Of a DNA stretch of 64,000 nucleotides, positions 44,292-53,968 are shown one piece after another (position 1 is the first letter of the stretch; each line of letters opens with the position of its first letter). This stretch comes from Gracilibacillus suaedae (GTDB lineage Bacteria; Bacillota; Bacilli; Bacillales; Amphibacillaceae), in contig NZ_JAGFVL010000011.1 of assembly GCF_017599345.1 (NCBI RefSeq), positions 37,373-101,372 on the forward strand, given 5' to 3'. The notes beneath the pieces are model-generated. The model had not been told where the DNA came from. It made no database searches and was given only the letters and a program-made list of their open reading frames with translations. A program made the translations under genes and the position numbers.

Positions 44292-44717
44292 TTAGTCTTC
44301 GATAACGATACCCATACTACGTGCAGTACCTTCGACCATACGCATTGCAGCTTCAACATCAGCAGCGTTTAAGTCTGGCATTTTTAATTCTGCGATTTCT
44401 TTAACCTTATCGCGGTTTAGTGTTGCCACTTTGTTACGATTTGGTTCACCTGACGCAGTTTCAATACCAGCTGCTTTTTTAAGCAATACTGCTGCTGGTG
44501 GAGTTTTCGTAATAAATGTAAATGAACGGTCTTCATATACCGTGATTTCTACTGGAATAATCATACCAGCTTGATCTTGGGTTTGAGCGTTAAACTCTTT
44601 ACAGAATCCCATGATGTTAATACCTGCTTGACCTAAAGCTGGCCCAACTGGTGGTGCGGGATTTGCTTTTCCTGCTGGAATTTGTAGCTTTACAACTGAA
44701 TCTACTTTTTTAGCCAC
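44292..44717 (-). CDS. rplK: Ribosomal protein L11 (uL11)
   Basis: The 141-residue protein starts from GTG 44717 ([20 protein letters not shown]) behind AAGGAGGTG. It has the Pro-rich N-terminal [20 protein letters not shown], the thiostrepton/RelA-linked region, and ends MGIVIED. It lies 168 nt after nusG and has its own promoter. Confidence 0.97.
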   Translation of the reverse strand: MAKKVDSVVKLQIPAGKANPAPPVGPALGQAGINIMGFCKEFNAQTQDQAGMIIPVEITVYEDRSFTFITKTPPAAVLLKKAAGIETASGEPNRNKVATLNRDKVKEIAELKMPDLNAADVEAAMRMVEGTARSMGIVIED

Positions 44718-44743
44718 GAGACACACCTCCTTAAGTCCGTGAT

Positions 44744-44770
44744 GTGGTAATAGGGCTCTTGCCCTCCCAC
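44744..44770 (-). promoter_or_regulatory. L1-binding mRNA hairpin before rplK
   Basis: The minus strand reads GTGGGAGGGCAAGAGCCC and closes with ACCAC, 27 nt before the rplK start, with an inner GGGC/GCCC stem. It resembles the classical L1 operator of the L11-L1 operon. Confidence 0.7.
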
Positions 44771-44823
44771 TCGATTACATATGCAAAAAATAACCTTATA
44801 CTCGAGGCATAAAGAACATAAGA

Positions 44824-44852
44824 ATTTTAGCATTATATAAGTAAAAATGCAA
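44824..44852 (-). promoter_or_regulatory. Promoter of rplK-rplA
   Basis: On the minus strand TTGCAT (44852-44847) and TAAAAT (44829-44824) are 17 bp apart. Confidence 0.7.
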
Positions 44853-44885
44853 GTGGTTTTCCTATATTTTTATATTTGAAGCTCC

Positions 44886-45422
44886 TTATGACAACTTCTT
44901 AACCTGAGAAAAGTCCAATTCAACTGGTGTTTCTCTTCCAAACATATTAACATGGACTTTTACTTTTTGTTTATCTAAATCTATGTTTTCTATAGAGCCT
45001 GAAAAGCCGTTAAATGGACCATCTATTACTTCTACCGTTTCTTTCATTTCAAAGTCTATTTCCGTAACAGGCTCATCATAGCCCATTCGCTTCAAGATCA
45101 TTTCCACTTCTTCTTCCAATAGTGGTGTCGGTTTGGATCCTGAACCCGCAGACCCTACGAAACCTGTTACACCAGGTGTATTACGCACGACATACCAAGA
45201 GTCATCTGTCATGACCATTTCCGCTAACACATAACCTGGGAATACTTTCTTTTTCGCTACTTTCTTTTTTCCGTTCTTTATTTCTGTTTCTTCATCTTCT
45301 GGGACTAATACACGGAAAATCTTATCTTCCATCCCCATAGATTCTAATCGTTTTTCTAGGTTGGTTTTCACTTTGTTTTCATAACCTGAATAAGTATGCA
45401 CGACATACCATCTTTTTTCCAT
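44886..45422 (-). CDS. nusG: Transcription elongation/termination factor NusG
   Basis: The 178-residue protein has the NGN domain (MEKRWYVVHTYSGYENKVKT at the start; GYVLAEMVMTDDSWYVVRNT) and a C-terminal KOW domain (VIDGPFNGFSGSIENID). It binds RNA polymerase and couples to S10. A terminator-like hairpin lies between secE and nusG. Confidence 0.97.
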   Translation of the reverse strand: MEKRWYVVHTYSGYENKVKTNLEKRLESMGMEDKIFRVLVPEDEETEIKNGKKKVAKKKVFPGYVLAEMVMTDDSWYVVRNTPGVTGFVGSAGSGSKPTPLLEEEVEMILKRMGYDEPVTEIDFEMKETVEVIDGPFNGFSGSIENIDLDKQKVKVHVNMFGRETPVELDFSQVKKLS

Positions 45423-45489
45423 AATATCGAGGGCCTTTGCTCGGCCTTCCCTCCCTTAATTTAACTTCTCCTTCGGTCGATTTCTTTGC

Positions 45490-45516
45490 ATTTAAAAAAC
45501 CCGCCAAACGGGTTCT
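45490..45516 (-). terminator. Terminator-like hairpin between secE and nusG
   Basis: On the minus strand AACCCG and CGGGTT (plus-strand arms 45498-45503 and 45509-45514) form a 6-bp stem with a 5-nt loop followed by six T. No clear promoter lies between it and nusG. Confidence 0.7.
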
Positions 45517-45559
45517 TTTCTTACATATTTAGTTACAGTATAACATATATTATAGCGAA

Positions 45560-45739
45560 TTATTCAAATAACATATTAAGAAGTTGTGTAATACCTAAGT
45601 CAATAAGCGCAAAAAAAACTGTTACAAAAGCAACGGTTAATACTACTGTAATCGTATAACGAGTTAATTCACGACCTCTTGGCCATGAAACTTTCTTCAT
45701 TTCCCGGTTGACGTTCTTTAAAAAAGTAACTGGTTTCAC
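45560..45739 (-). CDS. secE: Preprotein translocase subunit SecE
   Basis: The 59-residue protein starts from GTG 45739 (VKPVTFLKNVNREMKKVSWP), 8 nt after GGAGG; an upstream in-frame TTG at 45754 overlaps the ribosome site. It has the amphipathic MKKVSWPRGRELTRYT segment and one transmembrane helix, and matches the Bacillus length. It partners SecY. Confidence 0.95.
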   Translation of the reverse strand: MKPVTFLKNVNREMKKVSWPRGRELTRYTITVVLTVAFVTVFFALIDLGITQLLNMLFE

Positions 45740-45779
45740 AGAAGGTACCTCCAAACTGTCTTCTAACTACCGTCATGAT

Positions 45780-45926
45780 CTACTTTGTTTCGCGATGAAT
45801 GGTATGTCGGTTGCATCTCTTACAAAATTTCTTTATTTCAATCCGGTCAGAAATCGATGGATTCTTTTCCGTACTATAATTTCTACTATGACAAACCTCG
45901 CACGCTAATGCTAGTTTTTTACCCAA
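45780..45926 (-). CDS. rpmG: Ribosomal protein L33 (bL33), zinc form
   Basis: A 48-codon frame from TTG 45926 (behind GAGGTG) reads [20 protein letters not shown] and ends [11 protein letters not shown], with the zinc pairs CEVC and CKRC. It lies immediately before secE-nusG, the position of a Bacillus L33 paralog. The gene is short and easily missed. Confidence 0.92.
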   Translation of the reverse strand: MGKKLALACEVCHSRNYSTEKNPSISDRIEIKKFCKRCNRHTIHRETK

Positions 45927-46011
45927 ACTTCCCACCTCTTATATGGGTTTTCACACTTATTATAATGTAGCATGGTTAAAGATTACTGTCAACGACAACT
46001 AGTAGAATAGT

Positions 46012-46656
46012 TTAAGATATGTGAATACCGCTCGCTTCTAGATATTTTTCTAGCTTTCTTTTGACGCGTTGCAAAGCATTATCAATAGATTTAGCATGAC
46101 GATTTAATTCAGCAGAGATTTCTTGATAAGATTTCCCTTCCAGGTAAAGTAATAATACTTCCCGCTCTAACTTACTTAGCAATTCTGCTAACTTATTTTC
46201 CATATCACCATAACGTTCTCTATTAACTAGCAATTCTTGTGGATCCATCGCAATAGTTGCTTCTAAAACATCTAACAACGTCCTCTCAGAATCATCGTTA
46301 TAAATCGGTTTATCCAAAGACACATAAGAGTTCAATGGCATATGTTTTTGCCTTGTAGCTGTTTTAATAGCGGTGATAATTTGTCTGGTAATACATAATT
46401 CTGCAAAAGCTTTAAAGGAAGAAAGCTTGTCCTCTTGAAAATCACGAATCGCTTTATAAAGACCGATCATACCCTCTTGTGCAATATCTTCGTGATCAGC
46501 TCCTACGAGAAAATACGTCTTGGCTTTCGCTCGAACGAATGATTTATACCTTTGAATTAAAAATTCGAGCGCTTGTGTGTCTCCGTCCTGCACTAGCAAT
46601 ACTAATTCATTATCGTCTAAATGCTGAAAGTCAGTATCTCTATTTTCTACTCGCAT
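46012..46656 (-). CDS. sigH: RNA polymerase sigma-H factor
   Basis: The 214-residue sigma factor has region 2 (EDIAQEGMIGLYKAIRDFQ, about 57-75) and region 4 (LEREVLLLYLEGKSYQEISA, about 163-182). SigH directs early sporulation and competence genes in Bacillus. It follows the rae1 gene by 106 nt. Confidence 0.96.
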   Translation of the reverse strand: MRVENRDTDFQHLDDNELVLLVQDGDTQALEFLIQRYKSFVRAKAKTYFLVGADHEDIAQEGMIGLYKAIRDFQEDKLSSFKAFAELCITRQIITAIKTATRQKHMPLNSYVSLDKPIYNDDSERTLLDVLEATIAMDPQELLVNRERYGDMENKLAELLSKLEREVLLLYLEGKSYQEISAELNRHAKSIDNALQRVKRKLEKYLEASGIHIS

Positions 46657-46762
46657 GATAGTTATTGGGACTCCTCCCGGCTCAATGCCAAAAATTAGGT
46701 ATTGCAGACCATAATAGCAACATTATACAGGAAGCGCTTTATTTACGTCAACTGCTCTTTTG

Positions 46763-47272
46763 TTATTTATTACCACGGCGCCATTTCTCAAACACCTGCA
46801 ACACGGTGTCGTCCAACGGAATTTTACTCTTTATTTTATTTTGTTGATGTTCTTCTATATCTACCTCAATCTCCTTTTGAATATTTTTTAATTCAATATC
46901 CAGTTCCCTTGCAGAGATTCGAAATGCTCCTTGCGCAAAAATCGTACGCTGTTCTGTATAATCAGAAGTGGCTACAAAAACCTTTGTCCGCACATTCTTA
47001 AACTCTTTGACAAGACGCTCAATACATTGGTCAGCTGTTTCATTCTCTTTCGTGAAGATAACCTCTACTTTATACTGCTGTTGTCTATTCTCCACCCCTC
47101 TCACTTCATAGGCATCGAAAACAACGATTACTTTCCTTTTGCGGTATGCTTGGTATTCCGCCATTTTGTCGATCAACAGCAATCTGGCTTGCTCTAAGTC
47201 CTTATCCTTTAAAGCTTTTAATTCTTCCCAAGCGCCAATCATGTTGTATCCATCTACTAAAAGTACATCCAT
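46763..47272 (-). CDS. rae1: NYN-domain ribosome-associated endonuclease Rae1 (YacP)
   Basis: The 169-residue protein starts MDVLLVDGYNMIGAWEELKA, with the acidic residues of the NYN/PIN-like nuclease fold (LVDGYN, VVFDAYEV, ATSDYTEQ). Bacillus subtilis Rae1 cleaves mRNA in the ribosomal A site. Its start shares 1 nt with the rlmB stop. Confidence 0.93.
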   Translation of the reverse strand: MDVLLVDGYNMIGAWEELKALKDKDLEQARLLLIDKMAEYQAYRKRKVIVVFDAYEVRGVENRQQQYKVEVIFTKENETADQCIERLVKEFKNVRTKVFVATSDYTEQRTIFAQGAFRISARELDIELKNIQKEIEVDIEEHQQNKIKSKIPLDDTVLQVFEKWRRGNK

Positions 47273-48018
47273 TAGGATTCACCATGTTTATCTCTTTTTC
47301 GGAATACTTCATACATTAATAGGCTTGCCGCAACAGAGGCGTTTAATGATGAAACCGACCCTATCATTGGTAAACTGATCGTCCAATCACAATTTTTCTT
47401 CACTAAACGGCTGATCCCTTTTCCTTCGTTACCGATGACAAGTGCAACAGGGAGCTGACCATCTAGTTTACGGTAATCCTCTGTCGCTTCTGCTTCTGTA
47501 CCAACAATCCATACATTTCGCGACTTTAATTCTTCTATTGTTTGTACCATATTGGTTACTCTTACAACCGGAATATGTTCAATCGCTCCAACAGATGTTT
47601 TGGCAACCGTAGCGGTTAAGCCAACAGCTCTTCGCTTGGGAATAATCACGCCATGGACACCTGTTGCATCAGCACTACGAAGAATGGAACCTAAATTATG
47701 TGGATCTTCTATTTCATCTAAAATTAAAAAGAATGGCGGTTCATCTTTTTTTTCTGCTATTTCGAATAACTGATCTAGTGATGCATAGTCATAAGCGGCA
47801 ACCAGCGCAGCAATACCTTGATGATTCCCTTCAACCATTTGATCCAGTTTCTTTTTTGGCACACGTTGTACAGGGGCATTTTTTGCCTTCGCTAGTCCTT
47901 GCAACTTTTTTGCCAAGGAAGTATTCAGGTTTTCAGTCAAATATAATTTTTGGATAGAACGTTCAGATTCCAATGCTTCCATTACGGTATTCTTTCCAAT
48001 GATCCATTCTCCGCTCAT
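47272..48018 (-). CDS. rlmB: 23S rRNA 2'-O-methyltransferase RlmB (SPOUT)
   Basis: The 248-residue protein has an N-terminal substrate-binding domain and the TrmH-family knot motifs LDEIEDPHNLGSILRSADAT, VIGNEGKGIS and MIGSVSSLNASVAASLLMYE. It is predicted to methylate G2251 of 23S rRNA. It overlaps mrnC by 4 nt and rae1 by 1 nt. Confidence 0.95.
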   Translation of the reverse strand: MSGEWIIGKNTVMEALESERSIQKLYLTENLNTSLAKKLQGLAKAKNAPVQRVPKKKLDQMVEGNHQGIAALVAAYDYASLDQLFEIAEKKDEPPFFLILDEIEDPHNLGSILRSADATGVHGVIIPKRRAVGLTATVAKTSVGAIEHIPVVRVTNMVQTIEELKSRNVWIVGTEAEATEDYRKLDGQLPVALVIGNEGKGISRLVKKNCDWTISLPMIGSVSSLNASVAASLLMYEVFRKRDKHGES

Positions 48019-48440
48019 TCTTGACCATCTCCCTTCTCTGTAATGGCTATCGCCTGTTTGATTAGTAGCTCTAACCGTTCATGCTGCTGGTCCAAGTATA
48101 GGAACCCGATTAATGCCTCAAAAGCTGTACTGTAACGATAAGCTTGTACGCTTGTATTCTTGGGGACGGATCCAGATTTGGCATTTCGTCCCCTTTTTAG
48201 TACAGCCAATTCTTCTGTTGTAAGCTGATTGGTATCCATCCAATGATGTACTACTTTTGCTTGGGAAGTTGCTTTTACAAATCGGACAGCATGTTGATGT
48301 AATTGTTGTACTTTGACAGTACCCATGTGGATTAAATATTCCCTCACATATTTCTCGTAAATAACATCGCCCATATAAGCGAGAGCTAGACTCTTCATTT
48401 CTCTTGGCTGCTGCTTTGTCATCATTAACCTCGCTTCCAT
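48015..48440 (-). CDS. mrnC: Mini-ribonuclease III
   Basis: The 141-residue protein is an RNase III catalytic domain without the dsRNA-binding domain: [20 protein letters not shown] and [17 protein letters not shown] hold the catalytic acidic residues. It matures the 23S rRNA ends. It overlaps cysS by 16 nt. Confidence 0.94.
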   Translation of the reverse strand: MEARLMMTKQQPREMKSLALAYMGDVIYEKYVREYLIHMGTVKVQQLHQHAVRFVKATSQAKVVHHWMDTNQLTTEELAVLKRGRNAKSGSVPKNTSVQAYRYSTAFEALIGFLYLDQQHERLELLIKQAIAITEKGDGQE

Positions 48441-49825
48441 CTTGTACCTTGTGGTGTATCTTCTAGAATGATATTACGTTCTTTTAAGTCATCTCGAATT
48501 TTATCTGCCAGTTGAAAGTCTTTGTTTTTTCGTGCTTCAATTCTTTTTTCTATTAACGCTTCTATCTCTTCATCGAGTAGTTGATCTTCTTGATTCTGTG
48601 GAATACCTAACACTTCTAACCAAGTTGTAAGGGTATCGATAAATGTATCGATCACGGCTGCATGTGTATGATCTGACTTCAGATATACATTGGCTTCTTT
48701 AACAAGATCAAAAATTACCGCTATTGCATTCGCCGTATTAAAATCATCATCCATTTCTTGTTCAAATTGTTGTTTCAGTCCATCTATTTTATCCAACCAT
48801 TGTTGGTTATCATCAGCTAAATTCACACTTGACTCTTTACGGTGCTCCAAGTTTGTTAACGCATTTTCAATACGATCATAGCTGTTTTTCGCACTTTCTA
48901 ATAATGCATCACTAAAATTGATCGGGTTACGATAGTGGACACTTAACATAAAGAAACGCAATACTTTTGGGTCATGTTTTTGAATGAGATCATGAGCTAG
49001 CACAAAGTTACCGAGTGATTTCGACATTTTTTCATTATCGATATTAATATACCCATTGTGCATCCAATAATTTGCGAATGATTTCCCATTAGCTGCTTCA
49101 GATTGGGCAATTTCATTTTCATGATGCGGAAATGTTAAATCTTGACCACCAGCGTGGATATCAATCGTATCACCGAGATACTTTTTAGCCATTGCTGAGC
49201 ATTCAATATGCCAGCCTGGTCGACCTTCCCCCCACGGCGAGTCCCAAGCTATTTCTCCATCTTTTGTTTGTTTCCATAAAGCAAAGTCTAACGGATCTTG
49301 TTTTTTCTCGCCTACTTGAATACGCGCACCTGATCTTAATTCATCAATTGATTGGTGAGATAGCTTACCATACTTATCAAATGACCTTGTTTTAAAATAA
49401 ACATCACCATCTGCTTCATAAGCATGCCCTTTGTCGATTAAGGTAGAAATAAAGCTAATAATATCATCCATTGTTTCGGTTACTCTAGGGTGATGAACAG
49501 CTTCCTTTACACCCAATACACCGACATCTTCTTTATATGCTTGAATAAAACGTTCTGCAATAGTTGGTACTTCTTCTCCCAATTCCTTAGCAGCGTTGAT
49601 TAGCTTATCATCGACATCTGTGAAGTTGAGAACGTAGTCTACTTGATAGCCTTTATATTCAAAATATCTCCTCACGGTGTCGAAAACAATCGCTGGACGT
49701 GCATTTCCGATATGAATGTAGTTATACACAGTAGGGCCACACACATACATTTTGACACGATTCGGCTCAATGGATTGAAATTTCTCTTTTTTTCGTGTAA
49801 GTGTGTTGTATATATTAATGGTCAT
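48425..49825 (-). CDS. cysS: Cysteinyl-tRNA synthetase
   Basis: The 466-residue class I enzyme has the HIGH-type motif [10 protein letters not shown], zinc ligands near [10 protein letters not shown] and [12 protein letters not shown], a [11 protein letters not shown] motif and KMSKSLGNF. It overlaps the cysE stop by 11 nt and is under the same cysteine T-box. Confidence 0.98.
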   Translation of the reverse strand: MTINIYNTLTRKKEKFQSIEPNRVKMYVCGPTVYNYIHIGNARPAIVFDTVRRYFEYKGYQVDYVLNFTDVDDKLINAAKELGEEVPTIAERFIQAYKEDVGVLGVKEAVHHPRVTETMDDIISFISTLIDKGHAYEADGDVYFKTRSFDKYGKLSHQSIDELRSGARIQVGEKKQDPLDFALWKQTKDGEIAWDSPWGEGRPGWHIECSAMAKKYLGDTIDIHAGGQDLTFPHHENEIAQSEAANGKSFANYWMHNGYINIDNEKMSKSLGNFVLAHDLIQKHDPKVLRFFMLSVHYRNPINFSDALLESAKNSYDRIENALTNLEHRKESSVNLADDNQQWLDKIDGLKQQFEQEMDDDFNTANAIAVIFDLVKEANVYLKSDHTHAAVIDTFIDTLTTWLEVLGIPQNQEDQLLDEEIEALIEKRIEARKNKDFQLADKIRDDLKERNIILEDTPQGTRWKRG

Positions 49826-50474
49826 CTCGATTCGCTCCTTTTAAGTCTTCTAGCTCTTTTTTTAATCGGTTTATCTCCTCATCCATTCCCTTCAATACTT
49901 CACTAATAGGGTCTGGAAGCTTATGATGATCTAAATCCTTACGTACTTTCTCTCCGTTTTGTATGACGATTCTGCCTGGTATCCCGACAACGGTTGAATG
50001 ATCCGGAACATCTTTTAACACAACAGAACCGGCACCTACTTTAGAACTTTCTCCGATTGTAATCGATCCTAATACTTTTGCTCCTGTGGCAACCAGTGCA
50101 TTATCTTTAAGCGTTGGGTGTCGCTTTCCTTTCTCTTTCCCCGTACCACCTAATGTTACACCTTGGTATATCGTGACATTATCTCCGATTTCACATGTTT
50201 CACCAATAACTACGCCCATCCCATGGTCAATGAAGAAGTGTTTGCCAATTTTCGCACCTGGGTGAATCTCGATACCAGTAAAAAAGCGGCTAATTTGTGA
50301 AATGACTCTAGCGATGAAAAAGAATTTTTTACGATAAAAGGCGTGTGCGATTCGATGTGCCCAGATGGCATGTAAACCGGAATATGTTAAGCAAACTTCA
50401 AAATAGGTTCTTGCGGCCGGGTCTTGATCAAAAACAACTTCGATGTCTTCTTTGAGTAATTTGAAGAAACCCAC
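49815..50474 (-). CDS. cysE: Serine O-acetyltransferase
   Basis: The 219-residue protein makes O-acetylserine for cysteine synthesis. It has a helical N-terminal domain and a left-handed beta helix with [20 protein letters not shown] and [20 protein letters not shown] hexapeptide turns. The T-box upstream senses uncharged tRNA-Cys, so the biosynthetic enzyme and the synthetase respond together. Confidence 0.97.
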   Translation of the reverse strand: MGFFKLLKEDIEVVFDQDPAARTYFEVCLTYSGLHAIWAHRIAHAFYRKKFFFIARVISQISRFFTGIEIHPGAKIGKHFFIDHGMGVVIGETCEIGDNVTIYQGVTLGGTGKEKGKRHPTLKDNALVATGAKVLGSITIGESSKVGAGSVVLKDVPDHSTVVGIPGRIVIQNGEKVRKDLDHHKLPDPISEVLKGMDEEINRLKKELEDLKGANRDDH

Positions 50475-50534
50475 GGATCATTATCCCCCCTATTGCGTAT
50501 ATATGATTGCTTCTAACCGTGTTCTTTTTTCTAA

Positions 50535-50779
50535 CAAAAAAAGCGTCTCAAGGTTTAATACCTCAGAGACGCTTTTGGCGCGGTTCCACTCTGTTTAGGG
50601 AAAAATTCTCCCCTCCACTTTGGACCGATAACGGCGGTAAACCGTTCTTCCATACTCCATTCAGGAAGAAACTCTGAGGTGCATTTCAAAGAAACTTGCT
50701 TCAACCATTCTCAGCCTGTGATGGTTTTCTCTGTACAAGCGGTCTTTCTTTTACTTCTCCTCGTCAACGTACCTTATTA
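50535..50779 (-). promoter_or_regulatory. Cysteine-specific T-box riboswitch
   Basis: The T-box sequence TGGAACCGCG (plus strand 50579-50588 in complement) is followed by a terminator. The specifier codon is TGC (plus-strand 50681-50683), coding for Cys. The anti-acceptor TGGA fits the U discriminator of tRNA-Cys. A -10 TATAAT lies at 50791-50786, so the leader starts near 50779. Confidence 0.93.
50537..50577 (-). terminator. T-box terminator before cysE
   Basis: AAAGCGTCTC (50540-50549) and GAGACGCTTT (50566-50575) pair with an inner AAGG/CCTc extension; seven T follow on the minus strand. Confidence 0.9.
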
Positions 50780-50814
50780 CTTACTATTATAGTGAATTTG
50801 CTAAAATTTGCTAC

Positions 50815-52281
50815 TTATTTGATTAATTGTAACACATTTTCCACTCTTGCTCTGACAATATCTTCTCCTAAAAGATAAATTGCATTCGGCAATTCAGGAC
50901 CATGCACCTGTCCAGTAGTTGCAACACGGATCGGCATAAATAGCTTTTTACCTTTCTGTTTCGTAGCTTTTTGAGTTGCCTTAATACTTGCTTTAATTGC
51001 TTCTGGTGACAATTCTTCTATATTGCTGAACTGCTCTAAGAATCCTTCTAACACTTCTGGTACCTGTTCTTCTTTTAATACAGCCATTGCCTCTTCATTA
51101 TAGTTAATCTCTGTTTGGAAGAAAAGATCTGTTAACTCGACAATTTCTGCACCATAAGACAATTGCTCATGATATAAGCTGATTAAGTTCACTGCCCATT
51201 CTTTTTGCTCTTCGTTCATGTCAGCTGGCAATTTACCTGCTTCGATTAAGTGTGGCAAGCTTAGTTCCACCACTTCGTCTAAAGAAGCCTGTTTAATATA
51301 TTGATTATTCATCCATTTTAATTTTGCCGGGTCAAAGATTGCTGGTGATGTTGACAAACGTTCTGGATCAAATATCTTAATAAACTCTTCTTGAGTAAAC
51401 AGTTCCTCTTCCCCAACTGGTGACCAGCCAAGCAAGGTAATAAAGTTGAACAATGCCTCTGGTAAGTAACCAAGATTTTTGTATTGTTCAATGAATTGCA
51501 AGATATGCTCATCACGTTTACTTAACTTTTTGCGATTTTCATTTAAAATTAATGTCATATGACCATAGTGAGGCGCCTCCCAACCAAATGCTTCAAAAAT
51601 CATCATTTGTTTTGGTGTGTTCGAAATATGCTCTTCCCCACGTAATACATGACTTATTTTCATATAATGATCATCAAGTGCAACGGCAAAATTGTAAGTT
51701 GGAATACCATTTTTCTTCACCATTACCCAGTCACCAAAATCACTGGATTCAAATCTAATATTACCACGTACAATATCATTGAATGTGTATGTTTTGTTAT
51801 CTGGGACACGGAAACGAATACTAGGCTTACGTCCTTCCGCTTCGAATTGCTTTATTTGTTCTTCGGTTAAATTGCGATGTGCTCCAGAATACTTCGGCAC
51901 TTGTCCATTAGCACGCTGTTCTTCACGTTCTGCTTCCAATTCTTCTTCTGTCATATAACATTTATATGCTAAACCGCGCTCTAACAACTCATCGACATAT
52001 TTCTGATAAATATCCAAACGTTCTGTTTGACGGTAAGGTCCGTATTCACCACCGATATCTGCACCTTCATCCCATTCTAATCCGAGCCACTTCAAATAGC
52101 GTAATTGACTTTCTTCGCCACCTTCCACGTTACGCTTTTCATCCGTATCTTCTGTACGGATAATGAATGATCCACCTAAATGTTTGGCATATAAATAATT
52201 AAAAAGTGCTGTTCTAGCGTTTCCGATATGCAAATGCCCTGTTGGACTTGGTGCATAACGTACGCGTACTTCATTTCCCAT
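50815..52281 (-). CDS. gltX: Glutamyl-tRNA synthetase
   Basis: The 488-residue class I enzyme starts [20 protein letters not shown], with KMSKS-type [11 protein letters not shown] (about 253-263). In Gram-positives it also charges tRNA-Gln, later converted by GatCAB. It lies between ispF and cysE as in Bacillus subtilis. Confidence 0.98.
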   Translation of the reverse strand: MGNEVRVRYAPSPTGHLHIGNARTALFNYLYAKHLGGSFIIRTEDTDEKRNVEGGEESQLRYLKWLGLEWDEGADIGGEYGPYRQTERLDIYQKYVDELLERGLAYKCYMTEEELEAEREEQRANGQVPKYSGAHRNLTEEQIKQFEAEGRKPSIRFRVPDNKTYTFNDIVRGNIRFESSDFGDWVMVKKNGIPTYNFAVALDDHYMKISHVLRGEEHISNTPKQMMIFEAFGWEAPHYGHMTLILNENRKKLSKRDEHILQFIEQYKNLGYLPEALFNFITLLGWSPVGEEELFTQEEFIKIFDPERLSTSPAIFDPAKLKWMNNQYIKQASLDEVVELSLPHLIEAGKLPADMNEEQKEWAVNLISLYHEQLSYGAEIVELTDLFFQTEINYNEEAMAVLKEEQVPEVLEGFLEQFSNIEELSPEAIKASIKATQKATKQKGKKLFMPIRVATTGQVHGPELPNAIYLLGEDIVRARVENVLQLIK

Positions 52282-52363
52282 GATTATTGTCCCTCCATCA
52301 TTTGTAACGGTCTTTTCACCTATTATCTTATTTTATCATTATTTTCGACATAATGTTACGTTT

Positions 52364-52840
52364 TTATTTCTTCATCAGAAGAACAACAGCTTGTGCCGCT
52401 ATTCCTTCTTTTCTTCCGGTAAAACCGAGCTTTTCTGTCGTTGTGGCTTTGACATTGACTTTCTCTTTATCAGTTCTCAATAGACTAGCGATATTATCTT
52501 GGATTGATGGGATATACGGTGCAAGCTTAGGAGCTTGTGCAATCACTGTGCAATCGACATTACCAAGCTTATAACCTTTTTCTTCTACTAGTCTCCATAC
52601 TTCTTGTAATAATTTTTGTGAATCAGCATCTTTAAATGCGGGGTCTGTATCGGGAAAATGCTTCCCAATATCCCCTTCACCAATTGCACCTAGACACGCA
52701 TCTGAAATCGTATGTAATAACACATCTGCATCAGAGTGTCCTAACAAACCATATTCAAACGGTATATCAATACCGCCGATAATACAAGGCCTTCCTTCGA
52801 CTAACTGATGTACATCAAAACCTTGTCCGATACGGAACAT
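52364..52840 (-). CDS. ispF: 2-C-methyl-D-erythritol 2,4-cyclodiphosphate synthase
   Basis: The 158-residue enzyme of the MEP isoprenoid pathway starts [20 protein letters not shown], with metal ligands in DVH and LLHTISDA and the substrate loop GDIGKHFPD. It shares 1 nt with ispD, the preceding enzyme of the pathway. Confidence 0.97.
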   Translation of the reverse strand: MFRIGQGFDVHQLVEGRPCIIGGIDIPFEYGLLGHSDADVLLHTISDACLGAIGEGDIGKHFPDTDPAFKDADSQKLLQEVWRLVEEKGYKLGNVDCTVIAQAPKLAPYIPSIQDNIASLLRTDKEKVNVKATTTEKLGFTGRKEGIAAQAVVLLMKK

Positions 52841-53535
52841 TATTTTCCCTCCTGTCGCTCTAAGATCATTTCTGCTCGCATAATATCCTCTGGAGTAGTT
52901 AATTTTACATTTTGATAAGTGCCATGAATAATATCTACCGGTTTTCCTAATGCTTCGACGAGCGACACATCATCTGTTCCAAGATATTCTGATGCAATTG
53001 CTTGCTCATGTGCTTTTTTAATTAATGAATAACTAAAGGCTTGTGGTGTTTGTGCAGCCCATAATGTTGAACGATCCAATGTTTCTATTTTGTCCCCATT
53101 TTTTCGTTTTATTGTATCGGTAACAGGAACGGCGAGCAATGCTGCGTTATTCTCTTTTGCGGCGTGAGCAAGCTCGTGTAAATGTGACTCCTCCACAAAA
53201 GGTCTAGCTCCGTCGTGGATCATGACAATCATGTCTTGGTTTTCTTCACTGATGGCGAGCAACCCTTGATAGCCGCTCTCTTGTCGTTCTCTACCACCGT
53301 GAACAAAAGTGATTTGGTCTTGCCATTGATAAGAAACTATTAAATCTTTCATTTGCTTTTGCTCATTTGGATTGATGACTAAGTAAATATTTTGACACCA
53401 GTTGTCATCTATAAAATTTTTTAACGTATGTATAATTAAAGGCTCATTTAATAGTTCGATAAATTGTTTGTTTTTGCCTACATTCATTCGCTTACCTTGT
53501 CCTGCCGCTAACACGATCACATTATATTTTATCAT
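52840..53535 (-). CDS. ispD: 2-C-methyl-D-erythritol 4-phosphate cytidylyltransferase
   Basis: The 231-residue enzyme has the CTP-binding motif [18 protein letters not shown] (about 9-26) and [11 protein letters not shown] (about 99-109). It makes CDP-ME in the MEP pathway and is coupled to ispF. A repeat element separates it from yacL. Confidence 0.96.
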   Translation of the reverse strand: MIKYNVIVLAAGQGKRMNVGKNKQFIELLNEPLIIHTLKNFIDDNWCQNIYLVINPNEQKQMKDLIVSYQWQDQITFVHGGRERQESGYQGLLAISEENQDMIVMIHDGARPFVEESHLHELAHAAKENNAALLAVPVTDTIKRKNGDKIETLDRSTLWAAQTPQAFSYSLIKKAHEQAIASEYLGTDDVSLVEALGKPVDIIHGTYQNVKLTTPEDIMRAEMILERQEGK

Positions 53536-53680
53536 GCGGCCACCCCAATCTCTAATTAACTAGCTTATAATGCTCTCCCAATCTCGTTCCAGAGATCATC
53601 TCCATTGATTATAACATCTGCATATAACAGAATGAATCGAATTCTATTTACGTGTTCTATATAGTTCGAATTAGATATAT

Positions 53681-53847
53681 ACTGCGAACTAGTGAAAGGA
53701 GAAAAAGTGAGGCTTTCTCCCATTCTACCTAATGATGAGTGCTCACATACCCTCCGGCAGAATACTGCGCTTTCCGCAGCGACGATTATACACTCATCAA
53801 AATTCAGTACGGAGGAGAACATATCCCTGCTCACTTTACTTCGCAGT
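53681..53847. repeat. 167-bp deletion derivative of the TIR element at 41677-42147
   Basis: Both ends match the larger element: ACTGCGAACTAGTGA (53681 inward) and, complemented, ACTGCGAAGTAAAGTGA (53847 inward). The left part (GTGAGGCTTTCTCCCAT, GATGAGTGCTCACAT, GGCAGAATACTGCGCTTTCCG) joins directly to GCAGCGACGATTATACACTC, which in the larger element lies about 300 bp further on. The middle, with the inner hairpins, is missing. Confidence 0.75.
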
Positions 53848-53907
53848 TTATAGTTGATCTGTAGGTTTGTATTCATTTTGCATGTATCCGAAAGTGAATT
53901 ATAAACT

Positions 53908-53941
53908 AACAAAAAGTGATAACAATCATGTTATCACTTTT
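53908..53941 (-). terminator. Terminator after yacL
   Basis: AAAAGTGATAACA (53912-53924) and TGTTATCACTTTT (53929-53941) form a perfect 13-bp stem with a 4-nt loop; the minus strand continues TTTGTTAG. Confidence 0.9.
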
Positions 53942-53968
53942 GTCTATCCTTTATAAGTTATACCTTTT

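Noticed and set aside
53565..53912. 115-codon minus-strand frame between ispD and yacL
   Set aside because: Most of it is the repeat element at 53681-53847; no ribosome site or conserved domain.
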